A stretch of 64,000 nucleotides of DNA from Gammaproteobacteria bacterium (GCA_016707425.1 JADJHU010000001.1:62001-126000); one strand, 5' to 3'. Shown: positions 1 to 9,713, numbered from the stretch's first letter. Numbers and translations: made by a program. Notes: generated from the letters alone by a model not told the origin.

Positions 1-187
1 CGTTGACCTTGTGATCCTCCGAAGCCACCTGATGACCGAGCGCGCTGTCGCCCTCGATCAGCGCTGTCAGTCCACGCGCGAGCTGGTCCTCGACCAGCCC
101 GCCCATGGCCAGCACCCTGGTGCGCACGCGCTCGAGATCCTCGTTGAAGCGACGCGAGGTGTGGTGAGACAGGTCGGCGGTGTCCAT
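1..187 (-). CDS. phoU: Phosphate-signalling protein PhoU (N-terminal part, runs off the window)
   Basis: PhoU is a cytoplasmic helical-bundle protein that links the Pst phosphate transporter to the PhoR kinase and keeps the Pho regulon off when phosphate is plentiful. Only the first 62 residues are visible. They include the family-typical run of FNxDLExVRTxVLxMGGLVExQL followed by DSxLxxxVxxxDxxVN, which closely parallels E. coli PhoU from residue 1 on. The ATG start at 187 fits that alignment. It lies 36 bp downstream of the phoR stop on the same strand, so it is probably the third gene of a phoB-phoR-phoU operon. The C-terminal three quarters lie outside the window. Confidence 0.93.
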   Translation of the reverse strand, partial: MDTADLSHHTSRRFNEDLERVRTRVLAMGGLVEDQLARGLTALIEGDSALGHQVASEDHKVN

Positions 188-223
188 GGACGCTCCGGAT
201 GGCAGCAGTGGGCGGAATATGGC

Positions 224-1507
224 TCAGCGCAGGCGACGCAGCGGAAAGCCGCAGGTGAAGACGCTGCCGCGGCCCTCGGCGCTTTCAATCCGCAGCCTGG
301 CGCCGTGGCGCTGCAGCACATGCTTGACGATTGCGAGACCGAGACCGGACCCGCCGGCAGCCCGGCTGCGGCCGGCGTCGACGCGAAAGAAGCGCTCCGT
401 AAGCCGCGGGATGTGCTCGGCGGCGATACCGGTCCCCGTATCGGCGACGGAAAACCAGCCCCCGTCCTGATCGACCCACCAGCGCAGCGCGATCTTCCCA
501 TCCGGCGGCGTGTATCTGAGCGCGTTGTCGACGAGATTGCGGAACGCGGAGCGAATGTGGCCGTGGTCCCCGAGGAGCCGCGCACCGGATTCCACCGAGG
601 TGGTCAGCTCGGCATGCCGGCCCGGACGAGCATCGGCGTCGCAGACCAGCTGCGAAATCAATGCGCCAACATCGATCTCCGCGCCCTGCACTTCGGCATC
701 CGAGCTTTCGAGCTCGGACAGCTCGAGCAGATCGCTCACGATCAGGTTCATCCGCCGAGCCTGCTCACGCATCTGCTGCAGCGCCTCCGCCAGATCTGGT
801 GGCAGGCTCTCATCCGCGACCAGCGTCTCGAGATAGCCGCAGATCACCGTCAACGGCGAGCGCAGCTCGTGCGAGGCATTCGCGACGAACTCCTTGCGCA
901 CTTCCTCGAGGCGCGCCTGCCGCGTGACATCGCGCACGAGCATCAGCAGCTGTCCAGCGCCGTAAGGAACGATCTGGATCGAAAGGCGCCGCTCCATCCT
1001 CGCGATGAGCAGCGGCAGCGGTCCCGCACGCGTCCCCGCGCGGAGGTAATCCGCAAACTCCGGGTGCCGCACCAGGTTCTCGACACGCTGGCCGACGTCT
1101 CTCCTGCCGCGCAGACCCAGCAGCCGCCCGGCCGTTCGGTTGAACCAGAGGATCTCGGCATTCGGATTGAGCAGGACGACGCCATCCGGCATTGCGGCTG
1201 TCGAACGGCGCAACTCCCGCAGCAGCCGCAGCAGCCGCGACCTCTGCTGGCGCCTGTCGCGATAGAGCCGGACGACCATCGCCACCGCATCGCCCCACAC
1301 GCCACCGGGCTCCGGCGCCCTTTCTGGTGTGTCGGTGCGCAGCCAGCCGACCATGCGCATGAGTCGCCATGAGTGGACGATGAGCAGCAGCGCCAGAACC
1401 ACTGTCGCACCGAGCCACGGCTCGGCCATGGGAAGCCCCGCCAGCAGACCGAGCCCCGCGCCCAGCAGCACGGGAAGCGCGAGCCGGAGCCAGTCCCGGC
1501 GCGCCAA
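224..1507 (-). CDS. phoR: Phosphate regulon sensor histidine kinase PhoR
   Basis: Inner-membrane sensor kinase that phosphorylates PhoB under phosphate limitation. The N-terminus has two hydrophobic segments (about residues 9-27 and 32-48). They are followed by a PAS domain around 95-190, the HisKA box ANASHELRSPL with H213 as phospho-acceptor, and a HATPase domain with DNALRYTP, DTGTGI and GGSGLGLAIVKH boxes. The frame stays open upstream into phoB, but the sensible start is a TTG at 1507, one base after the phoB stop. It gives 427 residues, close to the 431 of E. coli PhoR, and begins directly with the membrane anchor. TTG starts are uncommon, so the exact start is less sure than the gene. 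Confidence 0.93.
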   Translation of the reverse strand: MARRDWLRLALPVLLGAGLGLLAGLPMAEPWLGATVVLALLLIVHSWRLMRMVGWLRTDTPERAPEPGGVWGDAVAMVVRLYRDRRQQRSRLLRLLRELRRSTAAMPDGVVLLNPNAEILWFNRTAGRLLGLRGRRDVGQRVENLVRHPEFADYLRAGTRAGPLPLLIARMERRLSIQIVPYGAGQLLMLVRDVTRQARLEEVRKEFVANASHELRSPLTVICGYLETLVADESLPPDLAEALQQMREQARRMNLIVSDLLELSELESSDAEVQGAEIDVGALISQLVCDADARPGRHAELTTSVESGARLLGDHGHIRSAFRNLVDNALRYTPPDGKIALRWWVDQDGGWFSVADTGTGIAAEHIPRLTERFFRVDAGRSRAAGGSGLGLAIVKHVLQRHGARLRIESAEGRGSVFTCGFPLRRLR

Positions 1508-1508
1508 T

Positions 1509-2207
1509 TCAGGTCTCGACCCGTGTCGAGAAGCGGTAGCCGCTGCCACGCACGGTCTGCACGAGGCGGTCGCAGCCGTGCCCGGCGAGCGCCTTGCGCA
1601 GGCGCCCGATGTGCACATCGATGGTGCGCTCCTCGACGTAGACGCTCCCGCCCCACACGCGATCGAGCAGCTGCTCGCGACTGTAGACGCGGTCGGGATG
1701 CGTCATGAAGAACTCCAGCAGCCGATACTCCGTGGGACCCAGCGCGATGCCGCAGCCGGCGATGCTGACGTGATGGCCCGCGCGGTCGAGCCTCACCCCC
1801 CCGCTTTCGAGCAGCTCCTCATGACCAGCACCGTCGGCACGGCGCAATACCGCCTTGATCCGCGCAATGAGTTCGCGCGGACTGAACGGCTTGGTGATGT
1901 AGTCGTCGGCACCGACTTCGAGCCCAAGCACCATGTCGTGCTCCTCGCCGCGCGCCGTCAGCATGATGATCGGCAGGTCACGCGTCTCGCGTTCGCGTTT
2001 CAGCGCACGCGTGAGCTCGAGGCCGCTCGTGTCCGGGAGCATCCAGTCCACGAGCAGCACATCGGGCCGCCGGTCGGCGATTGCGACCCGCGCGCCGAGG
2101 CAGTCCTCCGCTTCACGAACCTCGAAGCCGGCGCGCTTGAGGCCGAACGCGATCATCTCGCGAATCGGTCGCTCATCCTCGACGATCAGTACGTGTCTGG
2201 CGCCCAT
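1509..2207 (-). CDS. phoB: Phosphate regulon response regulator PhoB
   Basis: OmpR/PhoB-family transcription factor of 232 residues. The receiver domain (about 1-120) has the acidic pair D11/E12, the phospho-acceptor D54 in LLVDWMLPDTSG, and the KPFSPRELIARI switch lysine. The C-terminal winged helix (about 135-230) contains LGPTEYRLLEFFMTHPDRVYSR and ends in RTIDVHIGRLRKAL and VRGSGYRF, as in PhoB. The ATG at 2207 is supported by an intact receiver N-terminus. A Pho box lies 35 bp upstream, so autoregulation is likely. phoR follows with a one-base gap. Confidence 0.96.
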   Translation of the reverse strand: MGARHVLIVEDERPIREMIAFGLKRAGFEVREAEDCLGARVAIADRRPDVLLVDWMLPDTSGLELTRALKRERETRDLPIIMLTARGEEHDMVLGLEVGADDYITKPFSPRELIARIKAVLRRADGAGHEELLESGGVRLDRAGHHVSIAGCGIALGPTEYRLLEFFMTHPDRVYSREQLLDRVWGGSVYVEERTIDVHIGRLRKALAGHGCDRLVQTVRGSGYRFSTRVET

Positions 2208-2241
2208 GCGTCATGTCCCATTCGCACTTTACGGTACCCGG

Positions 2242-2259
2242 ATGACCGTCTTGTGACAG
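2242..2259 (-). promoter_or_regulatory. Pho box upstream of phoB
   Basis: Read on the minus strand the site is CTGTCAC-AAGA-CGGTCAT. These are two 7-bp direct repeats close to the CTGTCAT consensus with the canonical 4-bp AT-leaning spacer. Only two of the 14 repeat positions differ from consensus. It sits 35 bp before the phoB start, where PhoB would replace a -35 element and activate phoBRU. Seen in sequence; binding is inferred. Confidence 0.82.
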
Positions 2260-2366
2260 ACGCTCCGTCGGAGCACGGGTGCCAAAGGAGCCTGATGGAG
2301 GTGGCGGCAGCAGGAACCCATTGGAACCAGCAGGGCAGGCCGGCGGACGTGCGTGAAGGAGGCAAA

Positions 2367-2441
2367 TGGCTCCCCGGGTTGGACTCGAACCAACGACCAA
2401 CGGATTAACAGTCCGACGCTCTACCGCTGAGCTACCGGGGA
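2367..2441 (-). tRNA. tRNA-Asn (GTT anticodon)
   Basis: Minus-strand sequence folds as a full cloverleaf. The 7-bp acceptor stem TCCCCGG/CCGGGGA is followed by discriminator G and an encoded CCA. The D arm GCTC..GAGC, the anticodon loop CTGTTAA and the T arm with GGTTCGAGTCC are all present. The anticodon GTT occupies 2407-2409. The length is 75 nt including CCA. The gene stands alone between phoB and a membrane-protein gene, with no other tRNA next to it. Confidence 0.97.
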
Positions 2442-2627
2442 ACACTGGGAGGGCTTCGCCGAAGGCCGCGCATTGTCGGCAACGTCCGGCAGGTCGTCAA
2501 GCAAGCCGGTGCACCGGCCCCCCGCACCCGCGAGCTTCACGGTCTTGACCGCACCGGGCGCGCGACGCCGACCATGCGGATCACCTCCGGCGCCCGCGAG
2601 TCTCGACCACCGGCCCGGAAATGGACC

Positions 2628-3425
2628 TCAAGGGTGCCTCGCGCGCTCCCCGTCCAGCCGCTCGAGCAGCTCGAGCAGGCGCGCCTGCTGCGCCACGAGC
2701 GTATGCAGATCGCGCGCGCGGAGCTCGTCGAGCTTCTCGTGCAGTGCAAGGATCTCGAGTTCGGCCTTGAGGTTCACTTCGTAGTCGGCGCGCGCATGCT
2801 CCCGGTCCTTGTACGCGGCGCGGTTCTGGCTCATGAGGATGATCGGAGCCTGGATGGCTGCCAGACAGGACAGCACGAGATTCAGCAGAATGAACGGATA
2901 CGGATCGAAGGCCTTGCCGACCTCGAGGTTATAGAGCATCCACGAGCACAGCACGGCGCCGAACAGCCCGATGAAAGCCCAGCTTCCCCCAAACTCGGCG
3001 ATGCGATCCGAGACGCGCCCGCCGAGCGGCAGGACTTGCTCCTGCTCCACGTCGCGTGCAACGGGCTTGCGTGCGAGAAACTTGTCGATCACCGCCCGGT
3101 CGCTTGGCGAAAGCTGCGCAATCCGCGCCTGCAACGTCCGGGGCTGCACGACGGCACCGACAGCACGGGTCGCGTGCACCGCGGCGCGTGCAGCGACATG
3201 TATCAGGGCCAGCATGCCGATCGCGCCGACCAGCGCAACCACTGTCTGCATCAGACCCGTGCCGGGCTCGATGACCCCTGCAAGACGCAGCAGCGAGCCG
3301 GTGGCGACGCCACCGACGCTGCCGAGCGCAAGATCACCTGCGAGTCCGATCCGCGAGGCCCGCAGCACCCACCGGGCGAGCAGTCCCGCGACCAGGCCTG
3401 TCAACAGCCACTGCCAGACGTGCAT
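2628..3425 (-). CDS. DUF1003 membrane protein with a GlsB/YmgE-like N-terminus
   Basis: Integral membrane protein of 265 residues with no known enzymatic role. The N-terminal third (1-75) is glycine-rich and hydrophobic (LLTGLVAGLLARWVL, then GSVGGVATG), resembling transglycosylase-associated GlsB/YeaQ proteins. Residues about 130-225 match DUF1003: two hydrophobic segments flank FDPYPFILLNLVLS, followed by APIILMSQNR and the DREHARADYEVN run. The last 45 residues are charged and leucine-rich, compatible with a cytoplasmic coiled coil. It is monocistronic between tRNA-Asn and the M16 protease. DUF1003 is clear; the GlsB-like assignment of the N-terminus is weaker. Confidence 0.8.
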   Translation of the reverse strand: MHVWQWLLTGLVAGLLARWVLRASRIGLAGDLALGSVGGVATGSLLRLAGVIEPGTGLMQTVVALVGAIGMLALIHVAARAAVHATRAVGAVVQPRTLQARIAQLSPSDRAVIDKFLARKPVARDVEQEQVLPLGGRVSDRIAEFGGSWAFIGLFGAVLCSWMLYNLEVGKAFDPYPFILLNLVLSCLAAIQAPIILMSQNRAAYKDREHARADYEVNLKAELEILALHEKLDELRARDLHTLVAQQARLLELLERLDGERARHP

Positions 3426-3470
3426 GTCCTGACCTCTGAAACGTTGCGCCCGGCACCATGAACCGTATCG

Positions 3471-6314
3471 TTACTTCCGCGGCACCGGCCTGCCCTCGAC
3501 GTCGAGTACCGTGACCTCGCCCAGGTTCAGGGCGCGCACCGGAGCTTCCGTTCTGGAAAGATCGCCCACGATCAGCCAGGTCAGACCCTCCGGATTCAGC
3601 ATCTTCGCGGCGGCATTGACCTCATCGGGAGTCATCGCGTCGATGGCGGCCTTGCGTCTGAACACGTAGTCATCCGGACGCCCGTAGAGCACGTCGCTGG
3701 CGATCGTCGTCATCACCGCCGACGCGGTCTCATAGGCCCCCGGCAGGCTCAGAGTCAGGATCTTCGCCATGCCTTCGACTTCTTCCCCGGTGGCAGCCTG
3801 CCTGCCGGTCGCGTAGGCCGCGATCTCGCGCCGCATCTCGGCTGCAGCCTCACGCGTCTTGTCGATCTGCACCGGGGCGGAGGCGATCCACAGGCGTTGC
3901 CCGACCGCGCTCGCAGCGCCGCTGCGTGCACCATAGGACCAGTGCTTGTCCTCACGCAGGTTCATGTTCAGCCGGGCCGTGAAATCGCCCCCGATGACCA
4001 TGTTCGCCATGTCGAATTCGACCGTCCGCGGATCGGTGCTGGGCGGGACCACCTGCGCCGCAAAGATACTGGCCTGTATCGCGCCCGGCTGATCGATCAA
4101 GAAGACGCGCGGCGTCTTCTGTTCCGCCACCCGCGGGATCGCAGCGACGGCGTCCGCCTCGCCCCCCACCTTCCAGTCCCCGAAGTACTTTTCCAGCACG
4201 GGCAGGATCTCGGCCAGGGTGGTATCCCCCACCACGACGAGTGTGGCACCTTGCGGGCGCAGCGCACGCGTCCGCCAGACTTGCAGGTCGGTCCGTGTCA
4301 GACCCAGGATGGCCGCTTCGCTGCCGCTGCCGCTACGCGGGCTGGCATACGGATGCCCGCTGCCGAAGATGAGCGCGGGCAGCACGCGCTGTGCCACTCC
4401 GTTCGGATTCGCCTTTTCCTGGCGGATGCCGGCAATCCACTGACCACGTACGCGGTCGATGTCCGCCTGCTCGAAGCGCGGCTTGCGGAGCATGTCGGCG
4501 TACAGCGCGACCGAGGGCTCGAGATTCTCCCTCAGCGCGGACAGGAAGGCGCTGCTGGTATCCAGACTGGCACTGACCCTGACGATCGCACCCAGAGCCT
4601 CGACGCGGTCGGCAAAGGCCAGAGCGCTCAGGTCACCCGAACCTTCGTCGAGCAGACTCATCGTGAAGCTAGCCAGGCCGGATCTGTCGAGCGGATCCGC
4701 GGCGTAGCCGCCGCGGAACTCATAGCTCATCTGCACGACCGGAATGTCATGGCGCTCCGCAAGCACGACCCTGGTCCCATTGCCCAGGGTGGCGTGCTGC
4801 TGCGTCGGGAAGACCAGATCCGGGAAGGCTCTGGGGATGGGTACGCCCTCCCGGCGATTCGCGACACTCGGCAGCGTGGTGTATCCCGGATCCGCCTTCG
4901 GAATCCTGAATGGAGCCGGCGTAACAGCGCGCTCCTCGCGGATCGGTACACGCTTGCCGGAACGGACGACCAGGGTATGGCTGCCCTTGCCCGAGCCGAG
5001 CCAGGCATTGCCCGTCGAACGCAGCGAGTCGACCGTCGCGCCGGCCAGTACCTTCAGGCTGTTGCGGAAGCAACCCGGGCCGCCCGTGTACACGGCGCAT
5101 TCCGCCAGCACGTCCGCCTTGCCACCGAAGCCGCCAATGCGTTCCACGCCCCGGATCCAGCTCGCCATCATGCTGGTGCGGGCGCGCTCGAGCTCTTCCC
5201 GGGTCGGTCCGTCCCGCAGCAGCTTCTTCAGTTCCTCATCGATCGTCGCCTCCACCCTGCGCACTTCCACGCCCTGCTTGACTGAAGCCGTAATCATGAA
5301 ATTGCTGCTCAGCTGCGAGCCGTAGACGCCTGCGCTGATGTTGTCCACCAGCGCATCCTGGTGCACGAGCCGCCTGTCGAGCCGCGAGGACTTGCCGCCG
5401 CCCAGAATCCATGCCAGCAGCTCCAGCCGGTCGAGGTCGGGCTGACCATACTCGACCACGTTCCACACCCGATAGACGCGTGCCTGCGGCACGACATCCG
5501 TCATTTCGCTGCGGGTGTTCACGGCGTGCGCGGCAACGTCCACCTTCGGCTGCGCCATGCTCGGACCGGCGGGAATGTCGCCGAAGTATCTGGCCACCTT
5601 GTCCCGGGCCGTCGGCAGATCGATATCGCCGGCCAGCACCAGCACGGCGTTGTTCGGGCCATACCAGGTCCTGAACCAGTTCTTCACGTCCTCGAGCGAA
5701 GCCGCATTGAGGTCATTCATCGAGCCTATGGTGCTGTGGTGATACGGATGCCCCTTTGGATACATGATCCTGCCGAGCGCGTCCCAGACCTGGCCGTAGG
5801 GCTGATTTTCATCCTGTCGCTTCTCATTCTGGACGACACCACGCTGTTCGTTCAGCGTCTTCTGGTCGATCGCTCCCAGCAGGTGTCCCATCCGGTCTGA
5901 TTCCATCCACAGCGCCATGTCCAGCGCGGTCGTCGGAACGTTCTCGAAGTAGTTCGTGCGATCCGTATTGGTGGTGCCGTTCTGGTTCGTGGCCCCCACC
6001 GCCTTGAAGGGCGTGAAGAACTCGCCGGGGGCATTTTCCGAGCCATTGAACATCAGGTGTTCGAACAGGTGGGCGAAGCCGCTGCGCCCTGCCGGCTCAT
6101 CCTTGCTGCCCACGTGATACCAGATGTTGACTGCGACGATCGGTGCCTTGCGATCGGTGTGCACGATCACCCGCAGCCCGTTCGGCAGCGTGAAGGTCTC
6201 GTAGGGGATGTCGACCGGCGCCACATCGGCGGCTCCCGCCGCAGGTTCACTCGCGCCAGCGGCCAGCGCGATCATCAGGGCCAGTGACTGTACGGTGGGA
6301 CGGAAAACGGTCAT
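3471..6314 (-). CDS. M16-family zinc metalloprotease (pitrilysin/insulinase type), secreted
   Basis: Two-lobed M16 peptidase of 947 residues. It begins with a signal peptide (hydrophobic LALMIALAAGA, cleavage near AAGA). The inverted zinc motif HxxEH is present as H82-L-F-E85-H86, followed by the NEKRQ segment that supplies the third ligand. A second M16 half without HxxEH starts near residue 500, so both halves of the clam-shell are on one chain. The start at 6314 was chosen over an upstream in-frame ATG because it has AGGAG eight bases ahead and starts directly with the signal sequence. It probably degrades small peptides in the periplasm. It stands alone, 157 bp from the next gene. Confidence 0.93.
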   Translation of the reverse strand: MTVFRPTVQSLALMIALAAGASEPAAGAADVAPVDIPYETFTLPNGLRVIVHTDRKAPIVAVNIWYHVGSKDEPAGRSGFAHLFEHLMFNGSENAPGEFFTPFKAVGATNQNGTTNTDRTNYFENVPTTALDMALWMESDRMGHLLGAIDQKTLNEQRGVVQNEKRQDENQPYGQVWDALGRIMYPKGHPYHHSTIGSMNDLNAASLEDVKNWFRTWYGPNNAVLVLAGDIDLPTARDKVARYFGDIPAGPSMAQPKVDVAAHAVNTRSEMTDVVPQARVYRVWNVVEYGQPDLDRLELLAWILGGGKSSRLDRRLVHQDALVDNISAGVYGSQLSSNFMITASVKQGVEVRRVEATIDEELKKLLRDGPTREELERARTSMMASWIRGVERIGGFGGKADVLAECAVYTGGPGCFRNSLKVLAGATVDSLRSTGNAWLGSGKGSHTLVVRSGKRVPIREERAVTPAPFRIPKADPGYTTLPSVANRREGVPIPRAFPDLVFPTQQHATLGNGTRVVLAERHDIPVVQMSYEFRGGYAADPLDRSGLASFTMSLLDEGSGDLSALAFADRVEALGAIVRVSASLDTSSAFLSALRENLEPSVALYADMLRKPRFEQADIDRVRGQWIAGIRQEKANPNGVAQRVLPALIFGSGHPYASPRSGSGSEAAILGLTRTDLQVWRTRALRPQGATLVVVGDTTLAEILPVLEKYFGDWKVGGEADAVAAIPRVAEQKTPRVFLIDQPGAIQASIFAAQVVPPSTDPRTVEFDMANMVIGGDFTARLNMNLREDKHWSYGARSGAASAVGQRLWIASAPVQIDKTREAAAEMRREIAAYATGRQAATGEEVEGMAKILTLSLPGAYETASAVMTTIASDVLYGRPDDYVFRRKAAIDAMTPDEVNAAAKMLNPEGLTWLIVGDLSRTEAPVRALNLGEVTVLDVEGRPVPRK

Positions 6315-6451
6315 GAACGACTCCTGCGTGCGGGCCCGGTCAGGCGGCGGCCCTTGATGATAAACGCCGGGAGATCGCCGGCGCACGAACAGACCGGCCC
6401 GGCCCGTCAGGGTTCCAGAGATCTGCCGAGGCCCGTGTCACGCCACATGGC

Positions 6452-7387
6452 ATGGCTGCGGCATACTGGGTCATCGTGAGGCTCGCATTGCTCCTGCTGC
6501 TTTGGCTGCCGGCCCTTGCGCCCGGCGCCGTCGTGCCTGCCCGGTTTGCGCCTGGTGACGCCCTCCTGATCGTCGCCCCGCACCCGGACGATGAGGCGCT
6601 GTGCTGTGCCGGTGCGATCCAGCGGGCACGCGCTGCCGGCGCACGCGTCGCGATCGTGTGGCTTACGAGCGGCGATGCCTTTGAGCTCGACGCGATGGTC
6701 GTCGGACGCACTCCGCATCCGGGCAAGCGGGGCCTTGAGCGGCTTGCCATCCGGCGGATGGCCGAGGCCAAGGTGGCAGCAGGAAGGCTCGGTGTGCAGA
6801 AGGAAGACGTCTTCTTCCTCGGTTATCCCGACCGGGGCCTGAGCCGCCTGCTGACCGACTACTACCACCGCAGCTATCGCTCGCGTTACACGGGCGCCGA
6901 CAGCGTGCCCTACGGGGACGCTCTCGCCCCGGGCGCGGCCTATCAGGGACAGAATCTCGAGCGTGACCTCCTCGCCGTGATCGGTGCGGTGCAGCCGACG
7001 CTGGTGCTCGCGCCGACGCCGCTCGACGCGCATCCCGATCACCGTGCCGCCGGCGAGCTCGCGAGCCGCGTACTGAGCGCCCGGGGCGAGCCGGATCGTG
7101 CCGCTTGGTGGATCGTGCACGTCTCGCACCACGAACCCTTCCGGCACCGCTGGCCGACGCCGCGCGGCCTGCATCCGGAGCTTCCGCTCGATCCTCCGCC
7201 CCGTGCGGCACTGGCGTGGCAGGTCTGGCCGATGGACGCCGCCGAGGAGCGCGGCAAGGAACAGGCCATCCGCGCACACCACACCCAGATGGAGGTCATG
7301 GCGCCCTTCCTGCTCGCCTTCGTAAGACGCAATGAGCTCTATGCCCGGGAACCCTTGCCAGAAGAGCCGGAGTTGCCCGCACCCTGA
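6452..7387 (+). CDS. PIG-L/LmbE family zinc deacetylase
   Basis: Protein of 311 residues with an N-terminal hydrophobic segment (VIVRLALLLLLWLPALAPGA) that looks like a signal peptide or anchor. The zinc-binding motif APHPDDE (H44, D47) follows, and then HPDHRAAG supplies the other ligand. Family members remove N-acetyl groups from GlcNAc-type substrates such as GlcNAc-PI, mycothiol precursors or lipid-linked sugars. Here the signal sequence implies work at the cell envelope. No sugar-transfer genes lie beside it, so the substrate cannot be named. It is divergent from the M16 protease. Confidence 0.88.
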   Translation: MAAAYWVIVRLALLLLLWLPALAPGAVVPARFAPGDALLIVAPHPDDEALCCAGAIQRARAAGARVAIVWLTSGDAFELDAMVVGRTPHPGKRGLERLAIRRMAEAKVAAGRLGVQKEDVFFLGYPDRGLSRLLTDYYHRSYRSRYTGADSVPYGDALAPGAAYQGQNLERDLLAVIGAVQPTLVLAPTPLDAHPDHRAAGELASRVLSARGEPDRAAWWIVHVSHHEPFRHRWPTPRGLHPELPLDPPPRAALAWQVWPMDAAEERGKEQAIRAHHTQMEVMAPFLLAFVRRNELYAREPLPEEPELPAP

Positions 7388-7448
7388 GGGGCGCTCTGTG
7401 TGGCGCCTGACCGTGCAGGCAAAACCTGAGTCGCCAAGAGATCTTGCA

Positions 7449-7467
7449 GTTGCGAATCGTTCTCATT
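7449..7467 (+). promoter_or_regulatory. Fur box upstream of the siderophore receptor
   Basis: The 19-bp site contains GCGAATCGTTCTCATT and matches 15 of 19 positions of the common proteobacterial Fur box variant AATGAGAATCATTCTCATT. It lies about 52 bp before the start codon of the TonB-dependent receptor, where Fur with iron would block transcription. Match counted by eye; binding is inferred. Confidence 0.65.
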
Positions 7468-7519
7468 AGCATATCGACCCCAGGAAGGTGGCAGCGCAGT
7501 CCTGCCAGACGGGGGCACC

Positions 7520-9663
7520 ATGGTCTTGCACTCGCGCTCGCACGCGCATCGCACGTCTCGCACAGCGAGCCGCCTGACGGTCATTCTCGGCGCCCTCTCA
7601 GCCCACGCTTTCGCCGCAGACGCCACGCATGACGCCACTGGGCGCACGCCCGCCGAGGACATCGACACGGTCATGGTCCTCGCACAGCGCTACCTGCCGC
7701 AGTACGCCGTTCGGCGTGCCCGCAGCGCCACCCGGACAGACACCCCACTCCTGGATGTGCCGCAGTCAATCACGGTCGTCACGGACAAACTCGTCGCCGA
7801 TCAGGGTCTGACCACACTGTCCGACACCTTCCGCTACATGCCGGGCCGGGCGTGGGCACCGCCCAGGGAGAAGGCAACCGCGACGCGCCGGTGATGCGTG
7901 GCATCAGTTCGACCGGGGATTTCTTCGTCGACGGCATCCGTGACGACATCCCGTACTACCGCGATGTCTACAACCTCGAGCGTGCCGAGGCGCTCGGGCG
8001 CCAATGCCGCGATCTTCGAGGCGGCGGCAGCGGCGGCGTCATCAATCGGGTCACCCGCCAGGCGGATGGCATGGCGCATCGCAGCGGCAGCCTGCAGTTC
8101 GGCTCCAGCCTGCGAAGGCGCGGCACCCTCGACTATGGCGCTGGCATCGGCGACGACGCAGGCTACCGCATCAATGCGGTCTATGAAAACTCGGAGAGCT
8201 TCCGCAACGGCTTCACACTCGAGCGTTACGGTGTCAATCCGACCTTCGGTCTCGACGTCGGCATGCAGACGCGCCTGCAACTGTCGTACGAGCACTTCCA
8301 CGATGCACGCACTGCCGACCGCGGCATCCCGTCATTCCACGGCAGACCGGTGGATACCGACCCCGCCGCGTTCTTCGGGAATCCCGCGCTCAGCGTGACG
8401 AAAGCGCGTGTCGATGCCTTCGATGCCACCCTTGATCACGCCTTCACCGACAAACTGAGCCTGCGCAACCACCTGCGGTGGGCCGGATACGACAAGATGT
8501 ACCGGAACGTGTTCCCGGGCGCGGTGGACAGTACTGGCACACTCGTCACGCTGTCGGCCTACAGTAACGCCACCCAGCGGCGGAACCTGTTCAACCAGAC
8601 CGATCTCGTATGGCACGCATCCACCGGAGAGATCCGGCATACGGTGCTCGCAGGCGCAGAGCTTGGCCGACAGGTCACCGACAACTTCCGCATGACCGGG
8701 TATTTCGCGCCGGGCGCGAATCTCGTGCCCGTTGCTGCCCCGACCGTCAGCGTCCCGGTCGACTTTCGCCAGAGCGCTACCGATGCCGACAACCATGGCA
8801 TTTCCAGAGTGGTTGCGGCATATCTCCAGGACCAGATCGAGCTGTCATCTCACTGGCTGGCCGTCATCGGGCTGCGCCACGACGACTTCCGGGTGCGCCT
8901 GCGCAACAAGCGCAATGGCGACGTCTTCCGCAGCGAGGACGACATGCTCTCACCCCGAGCCGGACTGATCTACAAGCCGCTGGCCCGCCTCTCGCTGTAT
9001 GCCACGTACAGCAAGGCGTTCCAGCCCCGCGCGGGCGACCAGCTCGCATCCCTCAATGCCAGCAACGCATCGCTCGAACCGGAGACCTTCCGCAATCACG
9101 AGCTCGGCGCGAAGTGGGACATCCGCCAGGATCTCCAGGCCAGTGTCGCGGTCTACCGGCTCGTGCGAGGCAACGTCGCCATCACAGATCCGACTGACGC
9201 AACCCGCATGATCCTGACCGATGGCCAGCGTACGCAGGGGGTGGAGCTCGGGATCGCCGGGCACATCACCGAAGCGTGGCAGCTCATGGGCGGCTATGCC
9301 TTCCAGGCTGGCGAGATCACCGCCACACAGTCCGCTGCTGCGCTGCGAGGCAACCAGCTCGCGCAGCTGCCCCGGCACTCCGCCTCGCTATGGAACCGCT
9401 ACGACTTCAGCCCGAGCCTCGGCGGCGGGCTGGGCATCATCTATCGCGATGCGATATTCGCCAGCGCGGACAATCAGGTCACGCTGCCCGCCTTCACACG
9501 CGTCGACGCCGCGGTCTACTGGACACCCCGTCGCACGATGCAATTCCAGCTGAATGTCGAGAACCTGGGCAATACCCGGTACTTCGCCAGTGCCAACAGC
9601 AACAACAACATCAGCCCGGGCGCACCGCGTAGTGCCTGGCTGAGCATCAACTACAGATACTGA
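7520..9663 (+). pseudogene. TonB-dependent catecholate-type siderophore receptor, frameshifted
   Basis: Outer-membrane receptor of the Fiu-like siderophore family. The first frame gives a signal-like N-terminus and the plug start (DVPQSITVVTDKLV, TLSDTFRYMPG). The rest continues in another frame from GTAQGEGNRDAPVMRGISSTGDFFVDGIRDD through the barrel to a terminal aromatic (INYRY). The break is a tandem copy of CCGGG at 7841-7850; removing one copy restores MPGVGTAQGEG. A second distortion at 7996-8020 replaces the expected ALKGANAAIFG segment with ALGRQCRDLRG. It is explained by two small deletions that together keep frame. A Fur box lies upstream and an iron permease gene downstream. Assembly error and true inactivation are both possible. 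Confidence 0.85.
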
Positions 9664-9713
9664 TCACTGCGTCCCGGGCGTGGCTTGAACAGGGGTCCGA
9701 GCCTTGCCACATT

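Noticed and set aside
11..1372. Open frame of 453 codons antisense to phoR and phoU
   Set aside because: Lies opposite clear PhoR and PhoU coding sequence and has no recognisable motif.
3897..5285. Open frame of 462 codons antisense to the M16 protease
   Set aside because: No domain or compositional sense; shadow of the HxxEH protease gene.
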